In this document: positions 24,634 to 33,965 of the stretch, piece by piece
Numbering within the stretch: position 1 is the stretch's first letter
Layout of the letters: each line of letters starts with the position of its first letter
Origin: Rhizobium sp. P38BS-XIX
Lineage (GTDB): Bacteria > Pseudomonadota > Alphaproteobacteria > Rhizobiales > Rhizobiaceae
Direction of reading: 5' to 3'
Assembly: GCF_012641435.1 (NCBI RefSeq)
Contig: NZ_JABAIJ010000014.1
Span: 1 to 64,000, forward strand
DNA: 64,000 bases
Program-made: the position numbers and the translations under genes
Notes under the pieces: generated by a model
What the model was told of the DNA's origin: nothing
Seen by the model: only the letters and a program-made list of their open reading frames with translations
Database searches by the model: none

Positions 24634-25404
24634 ATGAAAAATCCATTCTTGAAGGCCAACGGGATCAGCAAGCGCTTCGGTGCGCTTGCCGCTCTCACCG
24701 GCGTCGATCTCGAGATCAACAGCGGCGAAGTCCTGGCATTGCTGGGTGACAACGGTGCTGGCAAGTCGACGTTCGTAAAAATTTTGGCCGGTGCGCATAC
24801 TCAAAGCGACGGCGAACTTCTCGTGGAGGGTCGGCCGGTGACCTTCTCGTCTCCCAAAGATGCGGCGGGCTCCGGTATCGCGACGATCTTTCAGGAGCTG
24901 GCCCTTTCGGAAAACCTCTCCATTGCGGAAAATGTTTTCCTTGGCCGTGAACTGCGGCGTTCGGTGCTCGGCATACCCTTCTTGCGCCGCACGGAGATGC
25001 GGGATCGCGTCGATGCTTTGCTGCACGAACTCGACGCCCATATTTCCGATCCGGAAGCACCGGTCGGCAGCCTGTCCGGCGGTCAACGTCAAGCCGTTGC
25101 TATCTGCCGGGCGCTTAATCTGAACGCCAAACTCGTCATCATGGACGAGCCGACGGCGGCGCTCGCAGTTGCCGAAACACGCAAGGTGCTGTCGTTGACG
25201 CGGCGTCTTGCCGAGCGCGGCTGCGCCGTTGTGCTCATCAGTCACAATATTGCCGACGTTTTCGAAGTCGCCGACCGCATGGTCGTCTTTCGCCGCGGTC
25301 GCAAGGTCGCGGAGCGATTGCGGCAGCAAACGACACCCGAAGAAATCGTCTCCCTCATAACAGGCGCTCACCCCGACGTGCGGGCGCTTGAAACCAATCA
25401 ATAA
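24634..25404 (+). CDS. Ribose-type ABC importer ATP-binding protein, single domain
   Basis: A 256-residue ATPase: Walker A GDNGAGKST at about 38-46, signature LSGGQRQAV, Walker B LVIMDEPTAAL and switch His in VVLISHN. Most sugar ATPases of the RbsA class contain two such cassettes in about 500 residues; this has one, as in the fructose importer FrcA of rhizobia, so it would act as a homodimer. ATG 24634 is set by CAGGGGAAC about eight bases upstream; the longer frame from 24547 overlaps the preceding gene. It begins the transporter block (ATPase, binding protein, two permeases). Confidence 0.92.
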   Translation: MKNPFLKANGISKRFGALAALTGVDLEINSGEVLALLGDNGAGKSTFVKILAGAHTQSDGELLVEGRPVTFSSPKDAAGSGIATIFQELALSENLSIAENVFLGRELRRSVLGIPFLRRTEMRDRVDALLHELDAHISDPEAPVGSLSGGQRQAVAICRALNLNAKLVIMDEPTAALAVAETRKVLSLTRRLAERGCAVVLISHNIADVFEVADRMVVFRRGRKVAERLRQQTTPEEIVSLITGAHPDVRALETNQ

Positions 25405-25437
25405 AAAGCACGTCCAATCTCCAGAGAGGCTCCTCCT

Positions 25438-26424
25438 ATGTTTCACAATCTCAAGACAGTGCTGATTGCATCATCATTGAGCCTTGCGCTCGCATCGACC
25501 GTATTTGCGCAAGACAAGCCGAAGGTGGCATTCGTGCCGCAGCTGGTCGGCATCCCCTATTTCAATGCCATGGAAGAAGGCGGCAAACGCGCGGCAAAGG
25601 ACCTTGGCGTCGATTTCATCTACACCGGGCCGGTCGACACCAACCCGGTCGATCAGCTGCAGATCGTTCAGAACCTGATCGATCAGGGCGTCAATGCCGT
25701 GTCGGTCAGCGTGCTCGACGCCTCCTCTATCGCTCCGGTGGTCGAAGCTGCCAAGGCAAAGGGCGTCAAGCTCTTCACCAGCGATAGCGATGCGCCCGAC
25801 AGCGGCCGCGCCGTCTATGTCGCTCAGGCGACCGACGAGGGTCTTGGCGGCGCAATCATCGATGAACTCGTCAAGCGAGTGGGTGCCGATGCGAAAATCG
25901 GCATTGTTTCGGGCGAGGCGACGGCGTCCAATCTCAATGCCTGGATCGGCTTCATGAAGCAGCGCGCGGCGGCAAAATACCCCAAACTTCAGCTGCTTGA
26001 GCCGCAATATGCAGGCGGCACCGCGCAGCGCGCAGCGCAGATCGCGGGCGACCTGATGACCGCCAATCCCGATCTCAAGGCTATCGTTGCGGTCGCCTCC
26101 TCGACATGCCCCGGCGTCGCCCAGGCCATCGAGACGGCGGGCAAGATCGGCAGCGTGATCGGAGCCGGTTATTGCAGCCCGAACACGGCAAAGGCCTACC
26201 TGAAGAGCGGCGCATTCGGCTTCACTGTTCTTTGGGATCCAGCTCAACTTGGCTATCTGACTGTCTGGGCTGGTAAGCAGTTGATCGACGGTAAGGCGTT
26301 TGCCGCTGAAAACAAGGTGCCTGGCTTCGATGCTCCCGTCACCTACGATGCCGCCAAGGGCATCCTGTTGCTGGGGCCGCCGGCCATCTTCACCGCCGAC
26401 AATGTCGACAAATTCAACTTCTGA
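25438..26424 (+). CDS. Sugar ABC transporter substrate-binding protein (ribose/LsrB-rhamnose class)
   Basis: A 328-residue periplasmic binding protein. A signal peptide with hydrophobic core LIASSLSLALASTVFA is followed by KPKVAFVPQLVGIPYFNAME, the type I periplasmic sugar-binding fold; GPVDTNPVDQLQIVQNLIDQ fits the autoinducer-2/rhamnose-binding sub-branch rather than RbsB proper. ATG follows AGAGAGGCTCCTCCT. The neighbouring single-domain ATPase and two permeases complete the importer. The ligand cannot be assigned; presence of a PfkB kinase in the operon suggests an unphosphorylated sugar or nucleoside-like compound. Confidence 0.9.
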   Translation: MFHNLKTVLIASSLSLALASTVFAQDKPKVAFVPQLVGIPYFNAMEEGGKRAAKDLGVDFIYTGPVDTNPVDQLQIVQNLIDQGVNAVSVSVLDASSIAPVVEAAKAKGVKLFTSDSDAPDSGRAVYVAQATDEGLGGAIIDELVKRVGADAKIGIVSGEATASNLNAWIGFMKQRAAAKYPKLQLLEPQYAGGTAQRAAQIAGDLMTANPDLKAIVAVASSTCPGVAQAIETAGKIGSVIGAGYCSPNTAKAYLKSGAFGFTVLWDPAQLGYLTVWAGKQLIDGKAFAAENKVPGFDAPVTYDAAKGILLLGPPAIFTADNVDKFNF

Positions 26425-26426
26425 CG

Positions 26427-27419
26427 GTGGATGATCACGCGATGCGACGGTTAAGTCCACGCTTCCTCGCCATGGGCGGACGTGAATGGGCGCTGCTTTG
26501 CGCGGCCATTCTCGCCGCGCTTGTCTTCACCGCCGCATCGCCCTTCTTTGCGACCATGGGCAACATCGATACGATCGTGCGCAACAGCATAGAGCTGATG
26601 CTCGTCGGTCTCGGCATGACGCTGTTGCTCGCCATGGGCGGTATCGATGTGTCTATCGGTATCGTCATGGGGCTTGCGGCGATCGGCGTTGCCAATGCCC
26701 TGCTTGCGGGCTGGGGCGCCTTGCCTGCAGCACTGCTGGGGCCTGCCATTGGTGCCGGCCTCGGTCTCTTGACCGGTGCCGTCGTCGTGATCGGCCGCAT
26801 CCCGGCCATCGTCGGAACGCTCGGTCTTTTCGGCGTCTACCGAACGGCCGTCTTTGCCCTACTCGGGGGGCAATGGCTGTCGGGTCTGCCGACCAATCTG
26901 ACCGGGCTTCTCGCTGGCAGCGTGGCGGGAGTTCCCTTCGCCGCCATCGCGATCGCCGTCGTCTATCTTGCCGTCTGGGTCGCGCTCAGGCGCACGCCTT
27001 TCGGCCCGCACCTTCTCTCCGTCGGCAATTCCGAAGAGAAGGCTCGCCTCTCCAGTGTGCCGGTCATGAAGGTGCGCCTGGCAACCTTCGTCATCAGCGG
27101 TGCGCTGACCGGACTGGCTGCCAGTTTCTATGTTGCCAATTATCGCAATGTCGAAATGGCAATCGGATCGACATTGGCGCTGGATGCGATTGCTGCGGTC
27201 GTTCTTGGCGGCACCAGCATCACCGGCGGACGCTGCAGTCTCCTGGGCACGGCCCTCGGCGTCGTTCTTTTGCGGATCCTGCAGAACGGATTGCTGCTCA
27301 TGGGTGTCCCTTCTCTCTGGCAGTCGGTTGTCACCGGCGCGCTTTTGATTGGCGTTCTGGCGCTTGAAATGCCGGCCAGCCAGCTTGCTGCATTGAAAAC
27401 GAAGTGGATGCGCGGATGA
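26427..27419 (+). CDS. ABC transporter permease (RbsC class), first of a pair
   Basis: A 330-residue hydrophobic protein with eight to ten membrane helices. MTLLLAMGGIDVSIGIVMGL and LDAIAAVVLGGTSITGGRCSL are the two conserved segments of ribose-type permeases. The frame starts at GTG 26427, two bases after the binding-protein stop; ATG 26442 is an alternative. The ATG of the second permease overlaps this gene's TGA. A heterodimeric permease pair is typical of the rhamnose and autoinducer-2 importers, in line with the binding protein. Confidence 0.92.
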   Translation: MDDHAMRRLSPRFLAMGGREWALLCAAILAALVFTAASPFFATMGNIDTIVRNSIELMLVGLGMTLLLAMGGIDVSIGIVMGLAAIGVANALLAGWGALPAALLGPAIGAGLGLLTGAVVVIGRIPAIVGTLGLFGVYRTAVFALLGGQWLSGLPTNLTGLLAGSVAGVPFAAIAIAVVYLAVWVALRRTPFGPHLLSVGNSEEKARLSSVPVMKVRLATFVISGALTGLAASFYVANYRNVEMAIGSTLALDAIAAVVLGGTSITGGRCSLLGTALGVVLLRILQNGLLLMGVPSLWQSVVTGALLIGVLALEMPASQLAALKTKWMRG

Positions 27420-28363
27420 CCAGAAACCAAACTATGAACGGCTCGTCGCGCATCCTGATGCTGCTTGGCGTCCTCTGGATCGTGGTTGTCGTGCTCTTCG
27501 GCATTCTCAAACCATCGATGTTCAGCCAGAGCACGATCACCACCATCTTGCAGTTCTCGACCATTCTTGCGCTCGTGGCGCTTGGACAGGGGCTTGTCGT
27601 CCTGGCAGGCGGCGCGGGGATCGATCTTTCCGTTGGCGGCACGGTGTCTCTTTCGGCGACACTGACGATGCTCGCGGTCAAGGCCGGCATGCCGACGCTG
27701 GCTATCCCGGTTGCATGCATTCTGATCGGAGCCGCCCTCGGCGCGCTGAACGGCTTGCTGGTGACCCGGCTTTCGATCCTGCCGCTGATTGCTACCCTTG
27801 GGACGCTGTTCATCTATTCTGGGCTCGCCGTTGCCTTGACCGGCGGCGCCGCGCAGTCGGGCGTGCCGGCCTGGCTGCTGAGCTGGGGGCGGGGTGTATT
27901 CTTCGGGCTGCCGGTACCGTTCACGACGGTCGTATTGCCGGCCTTCCTGTTCGGATCGGTGGTGCTGATGCGTTCCGCCTGGGGCGCCTGGATCTTCGCT
28001 CTTGGCTACAATGAACGCTCGGCCCGCCTCGTCGGCATCCCCGTCGACCGGGTGCGCCTGACGATCTATGCGCTGGGCGGCACCCTGGCCGGCCTCGCCG
28101 GGCTGGTCTCGATCGCCTGGCTTGGCAGCGCTCGACCCAATATCGGCCAAAACCTCGAACTGGAATCGCTGACGGCCGTCATGCTCGGCGGCATCGCCAT
28201 CACCGGCGGCATCGGCGGTGTGATCGCCGCCGTTGTCCTCCTGGTGACGCTTAAGACGGGATTGCTGCAGCTCAATGTCAACACCGTGTGGCAGGTCGGC
28301 CTAGTCGGTGCGCTGCTGATCGCCGTTCTCCTCATTGACCGCATTTCGAAACACTGGAGATAA
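27416..28363 (+). CDS. ABC transporter permease (RbsC class), second of a pair
   Basis: A 315-residue membrane protein with the same landmarks as its neighbour: GLVVLAGGAGIDLSVGGTVSL and SLTAVMLGGIAITGGIGG. ATG 27416 lies in an ATGA overlap with the stop of the first permease (27417-27419), indicating coupled translation, and is preferred to the upstream ATG at 27404. The two permeases differ enough that recent duplication is unlikely. Together they make the membrane channel of the importer. Confidence 0.92.
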   Translation: MTRNQTMNGSSRILMLLGVLWIVVVVLFGILKPSMFSQSTITTILQFSTILALVALGQGLVVLAGGAGIDLSVGGTVSLSATLTMLAVKAGMPTLAIPVACILIGAALGALNGLLVTRLSILPLIATLGTLFIYSGLAVALTGGAAQSGVPAWLLSWGRGVFFGLPVPFTTVVLPAFLFGSVVLMRSAWGAWIFALGYNERSARLVGIPVDRVRLTIYALGGTLAGLAGLVSIAWLGSARPNIGQNLELESLTAVMLGGIAITGGIGGVIAAVVLLVTLKTGLLQLNVNTVWQVGLVGALLIAVLLIDRISKHWR

Positions 28364-28365
28364 GA

Positions 28366-29682
28366 ATGCCATCCATTGAAACTTTGATCGCCGACCATGT
28401 CGAGGCAGCGCATGAGCGCATCGTTGCGACCTTGAGCGATCTCGTTGCCTTCCCGTCGATCGTCAAATCCAATCCGAAGGAAGCAGGCCCCGGGGAACGC
28501 GATTGCCAGCTCTATCTGCAGAAGCGCCTGGAACGCCTCGGCTTTATGACCGATCTCTGGGACCCCGACGGGCCGGCGCTCTATGCGAAGTACGAAGGAC
28601 GGCCGGGAGCGAACAAGGGCCGCACATTTGAAGGACGCCCGAACCTCGGCGGCGTTCTGAAGGGCACCGGCGGTGGCCGCTCCATCATGCTGACCGGCCA
28701 TATCGACGTGGTGCCGCCCGGTGCGCCGGAGCACTGGACGACGGATCCTTTTGGCCCCGTCTTGAAAGACGGCTTTCTGCATGGTCGCGGCACCGTCGAC
28801 ATGAAAGGTGGCGTTGCCTGCATGCTGATGGCGGTCGAGATCCTCAAGGAGATGAATGTTCCGCTCAAGGGCGATATCGTCTTCACGACCGTCGTCGACG
28901 AAGAGATCGGCGGAATGGGATCGCTTGCCATGGTGGATCGTGGTTTCCGCGCCGATGCGGGCATCATGACCGAGCCGACCGCCAACCGTATCGCACCGCT
29001 CTGCCACGGCATCCTCTGGGGAAAGATCATCATTGACGGCATCGGCGGCCATGCGGAATTGACCCCGAATGCCTGGTACACGAGCGGGCCCGTAGATGCG
29101 GTGCAGCTTTGCCGCCAGATGCTCGATGGCATCGATATCCTCAATCGCCGATGGATGTTCGACCCCAGGAAGAACCATCCCCTCATGGATCTGCCCAACC
29201 AGATCATCGTCACGCAGGTCAAGGCGGGCGAACATCCATCCTCGATGGCGGGCAAGGCGGAGATCATCATCGATGCGCAATATCTGCCGAGCGAGAAGGA
29301 TGACGTCGGTCTTGGCGGCCATGTGAAGCGCGAGATCGAGGAGCATGTCCGCAACATCTGCCAGGCGGATCCCTATCTGCGTGAACATCCCGCCCGCGTG
29401 GAATGGATCCTCGATGCGGATTGCGCTGAGGTGCCGGCTGACAATCCATTCGTCCGCCTGCTTCAGGATGCCGTCGAAACGGCCGAGCTGTCGCCCGCTC
29501 TGTGCGGCTTTGGCGCGCATAGCGATATCGGCCTGCCTACCTCTCTCGGCAATACGCCGACCGTCAACTTTGGACCGGGCGATCCGGCTCAGGCACATCA
29601 GCCGAATGAGCGGGTCTCGGTCCGCGATCTGGTCGACTGCACCAAGGCGATCGCGCTTGCCGTGCAGAAATGGTGCGCGTGA
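28366..29682 (+). CDS. M20 family metallo-deacylase (ArgE/DapE/acetylornithine deacetylase-like)
   Basis: A 438-residue zinc hydrolase. Metal-binding and catalytic motifs in order: TGHIDVVPPG (His, Asp), GRGTVDMKGG (bridging Asp), TTVVDEEIGG (catalytic Glu-Glu), IMTEPT and, near the C-terminus, CGFGAHSDIGL (His). Such enzymes cleave an N-acyl or carbamoyl group or a peptide bond of a small molecule. ATG lies two bases after the permease stop and is preceded by GGAGATAAGA. As last gene of the importer operon it probably removes an acyl group from the imported compound or a metabolite, which combined with a sugar kinase is unusual. Substrate unknown. Confidence 0.9.
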   Translation: MPSIETLIADHVEAAHERIVATLSDLVAFPSIVKSNPKEAGPGERDCQLYLQKRLERLGFMTDLWDPDGPALYAKYEGRPGANKGRTFEGRPNLGGVLKGTGGGRSIMLTGHIDVVPPGAPEHWTTDPFGPVLKDGFLHGRGTVDMKGGVACMLMAVEILKEMNVPLKGDIVFTTVVDEEIGGMGSLAMVDRGFRADAGIMTEPTANRIAPLCHGILWGKIIIDGIGGHAELTPNAWYTSGPVDAVQLCRQMLDGIDILNRRWMFDPRKNHPLMDLPNQIIVTQVKAGEHPSSMAGKAEIIIDAQYLPSEKDDVGLGGHVKREIEEHVRNICQADPYLREHPARVEWILDADCAEVPADNPFVRLLQDAVETAELSPALCGFGAHSDIGLPTSLGNTPTVNFGPGDPAQAHQPNERVSVRDLVDCTKAIALAVQKWCA

Positions 29683-29727
29683 AACTTGAAGACACACCCT
29701 GCGTCAGCTGGGTTGATTCATGACGTC

Positions 29728-29760
29728 ACGACGCCGGGTATTGCTCGTCCGGCGTCGTTT
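29728..29760 (+). terminator. Rho-independent terminator after the M20 deacylase operon
   Basis: ACGACGCCGG (29728-29737) pairs perfectly with CCGGCGTCGT (29749-29758) across an 11-base loop, followed by a short TTT. It lies 45 bases after the stop and closes the operon that starts at the kinase-fusion gene. Confidence 0.7.
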
Positions 29761-29856
29761 GGCAGTCTGCTCGGGTCGATCCCCGCGATCGACTGTTCTT
29801 GATGGGCTCTCCAAGAATGGCTACTAAGTCTATCGATGTAGTCAGATCGTCAGGAT

Positions 29857-31209
29857 GTGCCCTTGCCTGTGTTTCCCTTCTCCGAAGCTGATCCCATTCA
29901 ATTTTCCGGTCCGCTGCCGAAGACGTCGGACGTGGTGATCATTGGTGGAGGCGTCATTGGCGTGACGACGGCGCTGTTTCTGGCGAAAAGGGGCATTCCG
30001 GTCACGGTGCTTGAGAAGGGAAGGGTCGCAGCAGAGCAATCCTCCCGAAACTGGGGCTGGATCCGCAAGCAGGGGCGGGATGCGGATGAGCTTCCGATCG
30101 TGATCGAAGCCTGTCGTCTATGGCGGGAGTTGGCCAAGGAAACGGGCGAGGACATCGGCCTCAATCAGACCGGTGTGACCTATCTCGCGAACTCGGACAA
30201 GGATATGGCCGATTTCGAAGAGTTTATGAAACTCGCGGCCACCTATCAGCTCGATACCCGCTTGCTTGATGGAGACGAGACATCGCAGTTGATCCAGGGC
30301 ATGTCACGAAAGTTCAAGGGGGCTATGACCACCCCGTCCGACTATCGTGCCGAACCCTGGCTCGCCGTGCCGGCACTTGCCCGGCTTGCCGTGCGGCACG
30401 GCGCTACGATCGTGGAAAACTGTGCCGCGCGAAATCTCGAACTGTCGGGCGGCAGGATCAGTGCCGTGCGCACCGAGGCGGGTCGCATCGAAACCTCCAC
30501 CGTTCTCGTCGCCGGCGGCGCTTGGTCCTCTCTCTTTCTCAAGCGACACGGTATTTCCATCCCGCAATTGAGCGTCAGGGCAACGGTCGCCGCGACGGAG
30601 CCGTTGCCGGAGATTCATGCAGGCGCCGCCGCCGAAGACACCATTGCTTTCCGGCGTCGGCAGGACGGCGGTTATACGCTGGCACCTGGTGGCAGCAATT
30701 TGCTCTATGTCGGGCCGGACGCCTTCCGCCACGCGACAAAGTATTTTCCCGCACTGATGAACAATCCGTTCGGAACCCATTATCTGCCGCTTGCGCCCTC
30801 CGGTTATCCGGATGCATGGTCGACGCCGCGCCGCTGGACGCCGGATGAGTTGACGCCGTTCGAGCGCATGCGCGTGCTCAACCCCGCGCCGGAAGCTGCG
30901 GGCATTCGCGCGATAGAGCGCAATTTCAAGCAATTGTTTCCGCAGTTCGAAACGATCCGGTTGAAGAAGGCGTGGGCCGGTATGATCGACGCGATGCCGG
31001 ATGCGGTGCCGATCGTCGACAAGGTGCCGGCGATCAATGGTCTGCTTGTTGCGACGGGAATGAGCGGACACGGGTTCGGGATTGGCCCCGGCATCGGCCG
31101 CATCGTGGCCGACCTGATCCAGGGAAATAAAATCGGGCACAATCTCCAGCGTTTTCGCTTTTCCCGGTTCAGCGATGGAAGCCCCATTCGCATGGGGCCT
31201 GCCATCTAG
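29857..31209 (+). CDS. FAD-binding oxidoreductase of the D-amino acid oxidase/sarcosine oxidase (DAO) family
   Basis: A 450-residue flavoprotein. DVVIIGGGVIGVTTALFLAKRG binds the ADP moiety, VTVLEKGRVAAEQSSRNWGW follows, and the C-terminal GMSGHGFGIGPGIGRIVADL is the usual closing segment of the DAO family. These proteins oxidise an amine or amino acid, giving an imine and reduced flavin. The start is ambiguous: GTG 29857 gives the longest plausible protein, while TTG 29863 is better spaced from CAGGA. It has its own gap of 174 bases after the deacylase operon and ends tail to tail with the guanine deaminase gene, so it may be monocistronic. Substrate unknown. Confidence 0.85.
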   Translation: MPLPVFPFSEADPIQFSGPLPKTSDVVIIGGGVIGVTTALFLAKRGIPVTVLEKGRVAAEQSSRNWGWIRKQGRDADELPIVIEACRLWRELAKETGEDIGLNQTGVTYLANSDKDMADFEEFMKLAATYQLDTRLLDGDETSQLIQGMSRKFKGAMTTPSDYRAEPWLAVPALARLAVRHGATIVENCAARNLELSGGRISAVRTEAGRIETSTVLVAGGAWSSLFLKRHGISIPQLSVRATVAATEPLPEIHAGAAAEDTIAFRRRQDGGYTLAPGGSNLLYVGPDAFRHATKYFPALMNNPFGTHYLPLAPSGYPDAWSTPRRWTPDELTPFERMRVLNPAPEAAGIRAIERNFKQLFPQFETIRLKKAWAGMIDAMPDAVPIVDKVPAINGLLVATGMSGHGFGIGPGIGRIVADLIQGNKIGHNLQRFRFSRFSDGSPIRMGPAI

Positions 31210-31236
31210 CAATCCGGTTCTGCCTCCCAGCAGACC

Positions 31237-32589
31237 CTAGCTATATTCCGGGGCCTTCTGTGACGTCCGCTGACCAGCGGTCTCGGGCTTCCGGTTCGTC
31301 TTCATCGCCTTTCCGGCGACATAGACCTCGGCAACGCAGCGATCGTCACCCATGGTCTGGAGAACGAAGAGTTCCTCGAGCAGCGACGTCGCGGTGCGCA
31401 TGCGGAATTCCATTGCCGATTTGGCGCCGGAGTCGAGCACGACAATATCGGCGTCGGCGCCTGCTTGCAGCGAGCCGATCTGCTTTTCGAGACCGAGCGC
31501 CAGGGCGTTGCCGCGCGTCACGCGATAGAAGGAGTTGAACGGGGTCAGTCGCTGCCCCTGCAGATGCAGCACCTTGTAGGCCTCGTCCATCGTTTCCAGC
31601 ATGGAGAAACTCGTCCCGGCGCCGACGTCCGTGGCAACCGACCAGCGGGCGCCGAGCCTGTCGAACTCCGCGGCGTTGAAAAGCCCCGAGCCGAGGAAGA
31701 GATTTGAAGTCGGGCAGAAGACACCGACCGCGCCCGTTTCGGCGAGCACGGCGACTTCCCGTTCGCTCATATGGATGCAGTGGCCGAGCAGCGTTCGCTC
31801 GTTGAGCAGCCCATAGCGGGCATAAATATCCGTATAGTCCTTGGCTTGGGGATAGAGAGACGTGGCAAAGGCGATCTCGTCCCGATTTTCGGAGAGATGC
31901 GTCTGGACGTAGCAGTCCGGATGTTCGGCGACGAGCGCCCTGCTCATCTCCATCTGTTCGGGCGTCGAGGTGATGGCGAAGCGAGGGCTGATGGCGTAGT
32001 GCGCGCGGCCGCGGCCATGCCACTTCTCGATCAGCTGCTTGGTCTCGTCGTAGCCGCGTTGCGGCGTATCGCGCAGCGCCTCAGGCGCGTTGCGATCCAT
32101 CATGACCTTGCCGCCGATCATGCGCATGCCGCGCGCTTCGGCCGCCCCGAAATAGGCATCGACGCTTTCCGGGTGCACCGAGCAATAGGCGACTGCTGTC
32201 GTCGTGCCGTTGGATAGGAGTTCGTCCATGAAACGGTCTGCAACCTCGGCCGCATGGGCGGCGCGGGCAAACTTCTGTTCCTCGACGAAAATATAGGTGT
32301 TCAGCCACTCGAGTAGCTGTGCGCCATAGGAGGCGATTGCCTGCGTCTGCGGGAAATGCAGGTGCGTGTCGATGAAGCCGGGCAGGATGAGGTTTGGACG
32401 ATGATCGGCGATCCTGATGCCGGCATCAGCCAGCTTGCGAACATCATTATACAAGCCGATATCAACGATCTTTCCATCGCGAACATAGACCGCGCCATCC
32501 TCGATATACCGATAGGACGCGGTATCATCGATACCTTGCGGCTCGGAAAGGAAGGTCAGCACGCGGCCACGGATCAGGACTTCGTTCAT
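31237..32589 (-). CDS. guaD: Guanine deaminase
   Basis: A 450-residue amidohydrolase converting guanine to xanthine and ammonia. The zinc-binding opening PGFIDTHLHFPQT is the guanine deaminase signature; further metal or catalytic motifs are CYVQTHLSENRDE, LLGHCIHMSERE and VATDVGAGTSFSML. Length is normal. ATG 32589 overlaps the puuD stop by ATGA (32586-32589), so it is translated after PuuD from one message, which starts at 33824; the open frame further upstream is puuD sequence. In context it feeds xanthine to the XdhAB enzyme encoded a few kilobases on. Confidence 0.95.
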   Translation of the reverse strand: MNEVLIRGRVLTFLSEPQGIDDTASYRYIEDGAVYVRDGKIVDIGLYNDVRKLADAGIRIADHRPNLILPGFIDTHLHFPQTQAIASYGAQLLEWLNTYIFVEEQKFARAAHAAEVADRFMDELLSNGTTTAVAYCSVHPESVDAYFGAAEARGMRMIGGKVMMDRNAPEALRDTPQRGYDETKQLIEKWHGRGRAHYAISPRFAITSTPEQMEMSRALVAEHPDCYVQTHLSENRDEIAFATSLYPQAKDYTDIYARYGLLNERTLLGHCIHMSEREVAVLAETGAVGVFCPTSNLFLGSGLFNAAEFDRLGARWSVATDVGAGTSFSMLETMDEAYKVLHLQGQRLTPFNSFYRVTRGNALALGLEKQIGSLQAGADADIVVLDSGAKSAMEFRMRTATSLLEELFVLQTMGDDRCVAEVYVAGKAMKTNRKPETAGQRTSQKAPEYS

Positions 32590-33824
32590 TGGGTCTTCTC
32601 CCCATTGATGGCACTTTCGTACCAGGAGACGAGCAGGCGGCGCTCCTCGTCGGTTATGTGAGAGGCGTTGGCCGGCGGCATAGCGTGGCTGCGGCCGGCC
32701 TGCAGATAGATCTCGCGGGCATGGGCGGCAATGTCGCGATCTGTCTCGAAGACCACGCCTTTTGGCGGCGCGATAATCCCTTCCCAGCTCGGCTCTTTTG
32801 CGTGGCACATGGAGCAGCGGCCCATGATCGTGTCACGCACCTTGGGGAAAGCCTCGGCGGTGACGAAGGGTTGCTGGGTCGCGGAGATCTTCGTCGTCGG
32901 TTCTTCCGTCAGGATCTTCGGCACCGTGGAAAGCCACATGATGATGATGAAGAGGATGACGGTGATCAGCCAGGTCCAGGTCGGGTTGCCGGCATTGGCA
33001 TGGCGGGTGTTGAACCAGTGGCGGACAGTGACGCCCATCAGGAAGACGAGCGAGGCGATGATCCAGTTGAACTGCGTGCCGAATGCCAGCGGATAATGGT
33101 TCGACAGCATCAGGAACAGAACGGGCAGCGTCAGGTAGTTGTTGTGCGTTGAACGCTGCTTGGCGATGCGGCCGTATTTCGCATCGGGCGTGCGACCGGC
33201 AATCAGGTCGGCAACCACGATCTTCTGGTTCGGAATGATGATGAAGAACACGTTGGCCGACATGATCGTCGCGGTGAAGGCGCCGAGATGCAGGAAGGCG
33301 GCGCGGCCGGTGAACAGGTGCGTATAACCCCAGGCGACCCCCACGAGAATGAAGTACAGCGCCACCATCAGCCGCGTATTGTCGTTGCCGAAGGGCGATT
33401 TGCAGATCAGGTCGTATAGGAGCCAGCCACCGGCGATCGAGCCGAGCGAAATGGCAATCGCCACGGGCTTGGAGACGTCGAGCACGGCAGGGTCGATCAT
33501 GTAGAGGTCTGCACCGGCATAATAGACAAGACAGAGCATGCCGAAGCCGGACATCCAGGTGACGTAGCTTTCCCATTTGAACCAGACGAGGTGGTTCGGC
33601 ATGTTGGCTGGCGCAACCAGATACTTTTGGATGTGGTAGAAGCCGCCGCCATGGACCTGCCATTCCTCGCCATAGGCACCGGGCGGCAGCGCCGGATGCT
33701 TCTTGAGGCCGAGGTCAAGCGCTACGAAATAGAATGACGAGCCAATCCAGGCGATAGCCGTGATGACGTGCAGCCAGCGGACGGCAAATGTCAGCCAATC
33801 CCAGGCGATGGCATATTCATACAT
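32586..33824 (-). CDS. puuD: Membrane urate oxidase (urate hydroxylase) with cytochrome c domain
   Basis: A 412-residue protein that oxidises urate to 5-hydroxyisourate. Residues 1-310 form about eight membrane helices with histidines such as VRWLHVITAIAWIGSSFYF and VHGGGFYHIQKYLVAP, typical of PuuD. The C-terminal soluble domain is a cytochrome c: haem motif CSMCH at 337-341 and methionine ligand in HAMPPAN near 382. Electrons therefore go to the respiratory chain rather than to oxygen directly as in soluble uricase. ATG 33824 follows GGGAGTTCCC; the longer upstream frame runs through the divergent promoter and is rejected. First gene of the puuD-guaD operon, divergent from a LysR regulator. 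Confidence 0.93.
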   Translation of the reverse strand: MYEYAIAWDWLTFAVRWLHVITAIAWIGSSFYFVALDLGLKKHPALPPGAYGEEWQVHGGGFYHIQKYLVAPANMPNHLVWFKWESYVTWMSGFGMLCLVYYAGADLYMIDPAVLDVSKPVAIAISLGSIAGGWLLYDLICKSPFGNDNTRLMVALYFILVGVAWGYTHLFTGRAAFLHLGAFTATIMSANVFFIIIPNQKIVVADLIAGRTPDAKYGRIAKQRSTHNNYLTLPVLFLMLSNHYPLAFGTQFNWIIASLVFLMGVTVRHWFNTRHANAGNPTWTWLITVILFIIIMWLSTVPKILTEEPTTKISATQQPFVTAEAFPKVRDTIMGRCSMCHAKEPSWEGIIAPPKGVVFETDRDIAAHAREIYLQAGRSHAMPPANASHITDEERRLLVSWYESAINGEKTQ

Positions 33825-33965
33825 GGGAACTCCCTCCCGATCTTGAAGGGGTTGTTTGCCATCCCTGGATTTTCTCGAAAATCCCGGTGAATCCGCAACA
33901 CTTTCAAAAAAATCTATAAGATCAGCCCTGGTTCGTTCCTCACGCCGATGTGATAGAAAGATGTC
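33825..33965. promoter_or_regulatory. Divergent promoter region, puuD and LysR regulator
   Basis: A 141-base, AT-rich gap between two divergent genes. An inverted repeat ATCT-ATA-AGAT (33912-33922) lies near its middle, within TATAAGAT-like sequence that could also be a -10 box. Divergent placement is the usual layout for a LysR regulator controlling the neighbouring operon. The exact operator is not proven. Confidence 0.5.

Noticed and set aside
28066..29697. A minus-strand open frame of about 543 codons opposite the M20 deacylase
   Set aside because: The plus strand has all M20 metal motifs in order and couples to the permease gene. The antisense frame has no recognisable domain and is an effect of GC-rich third positions.
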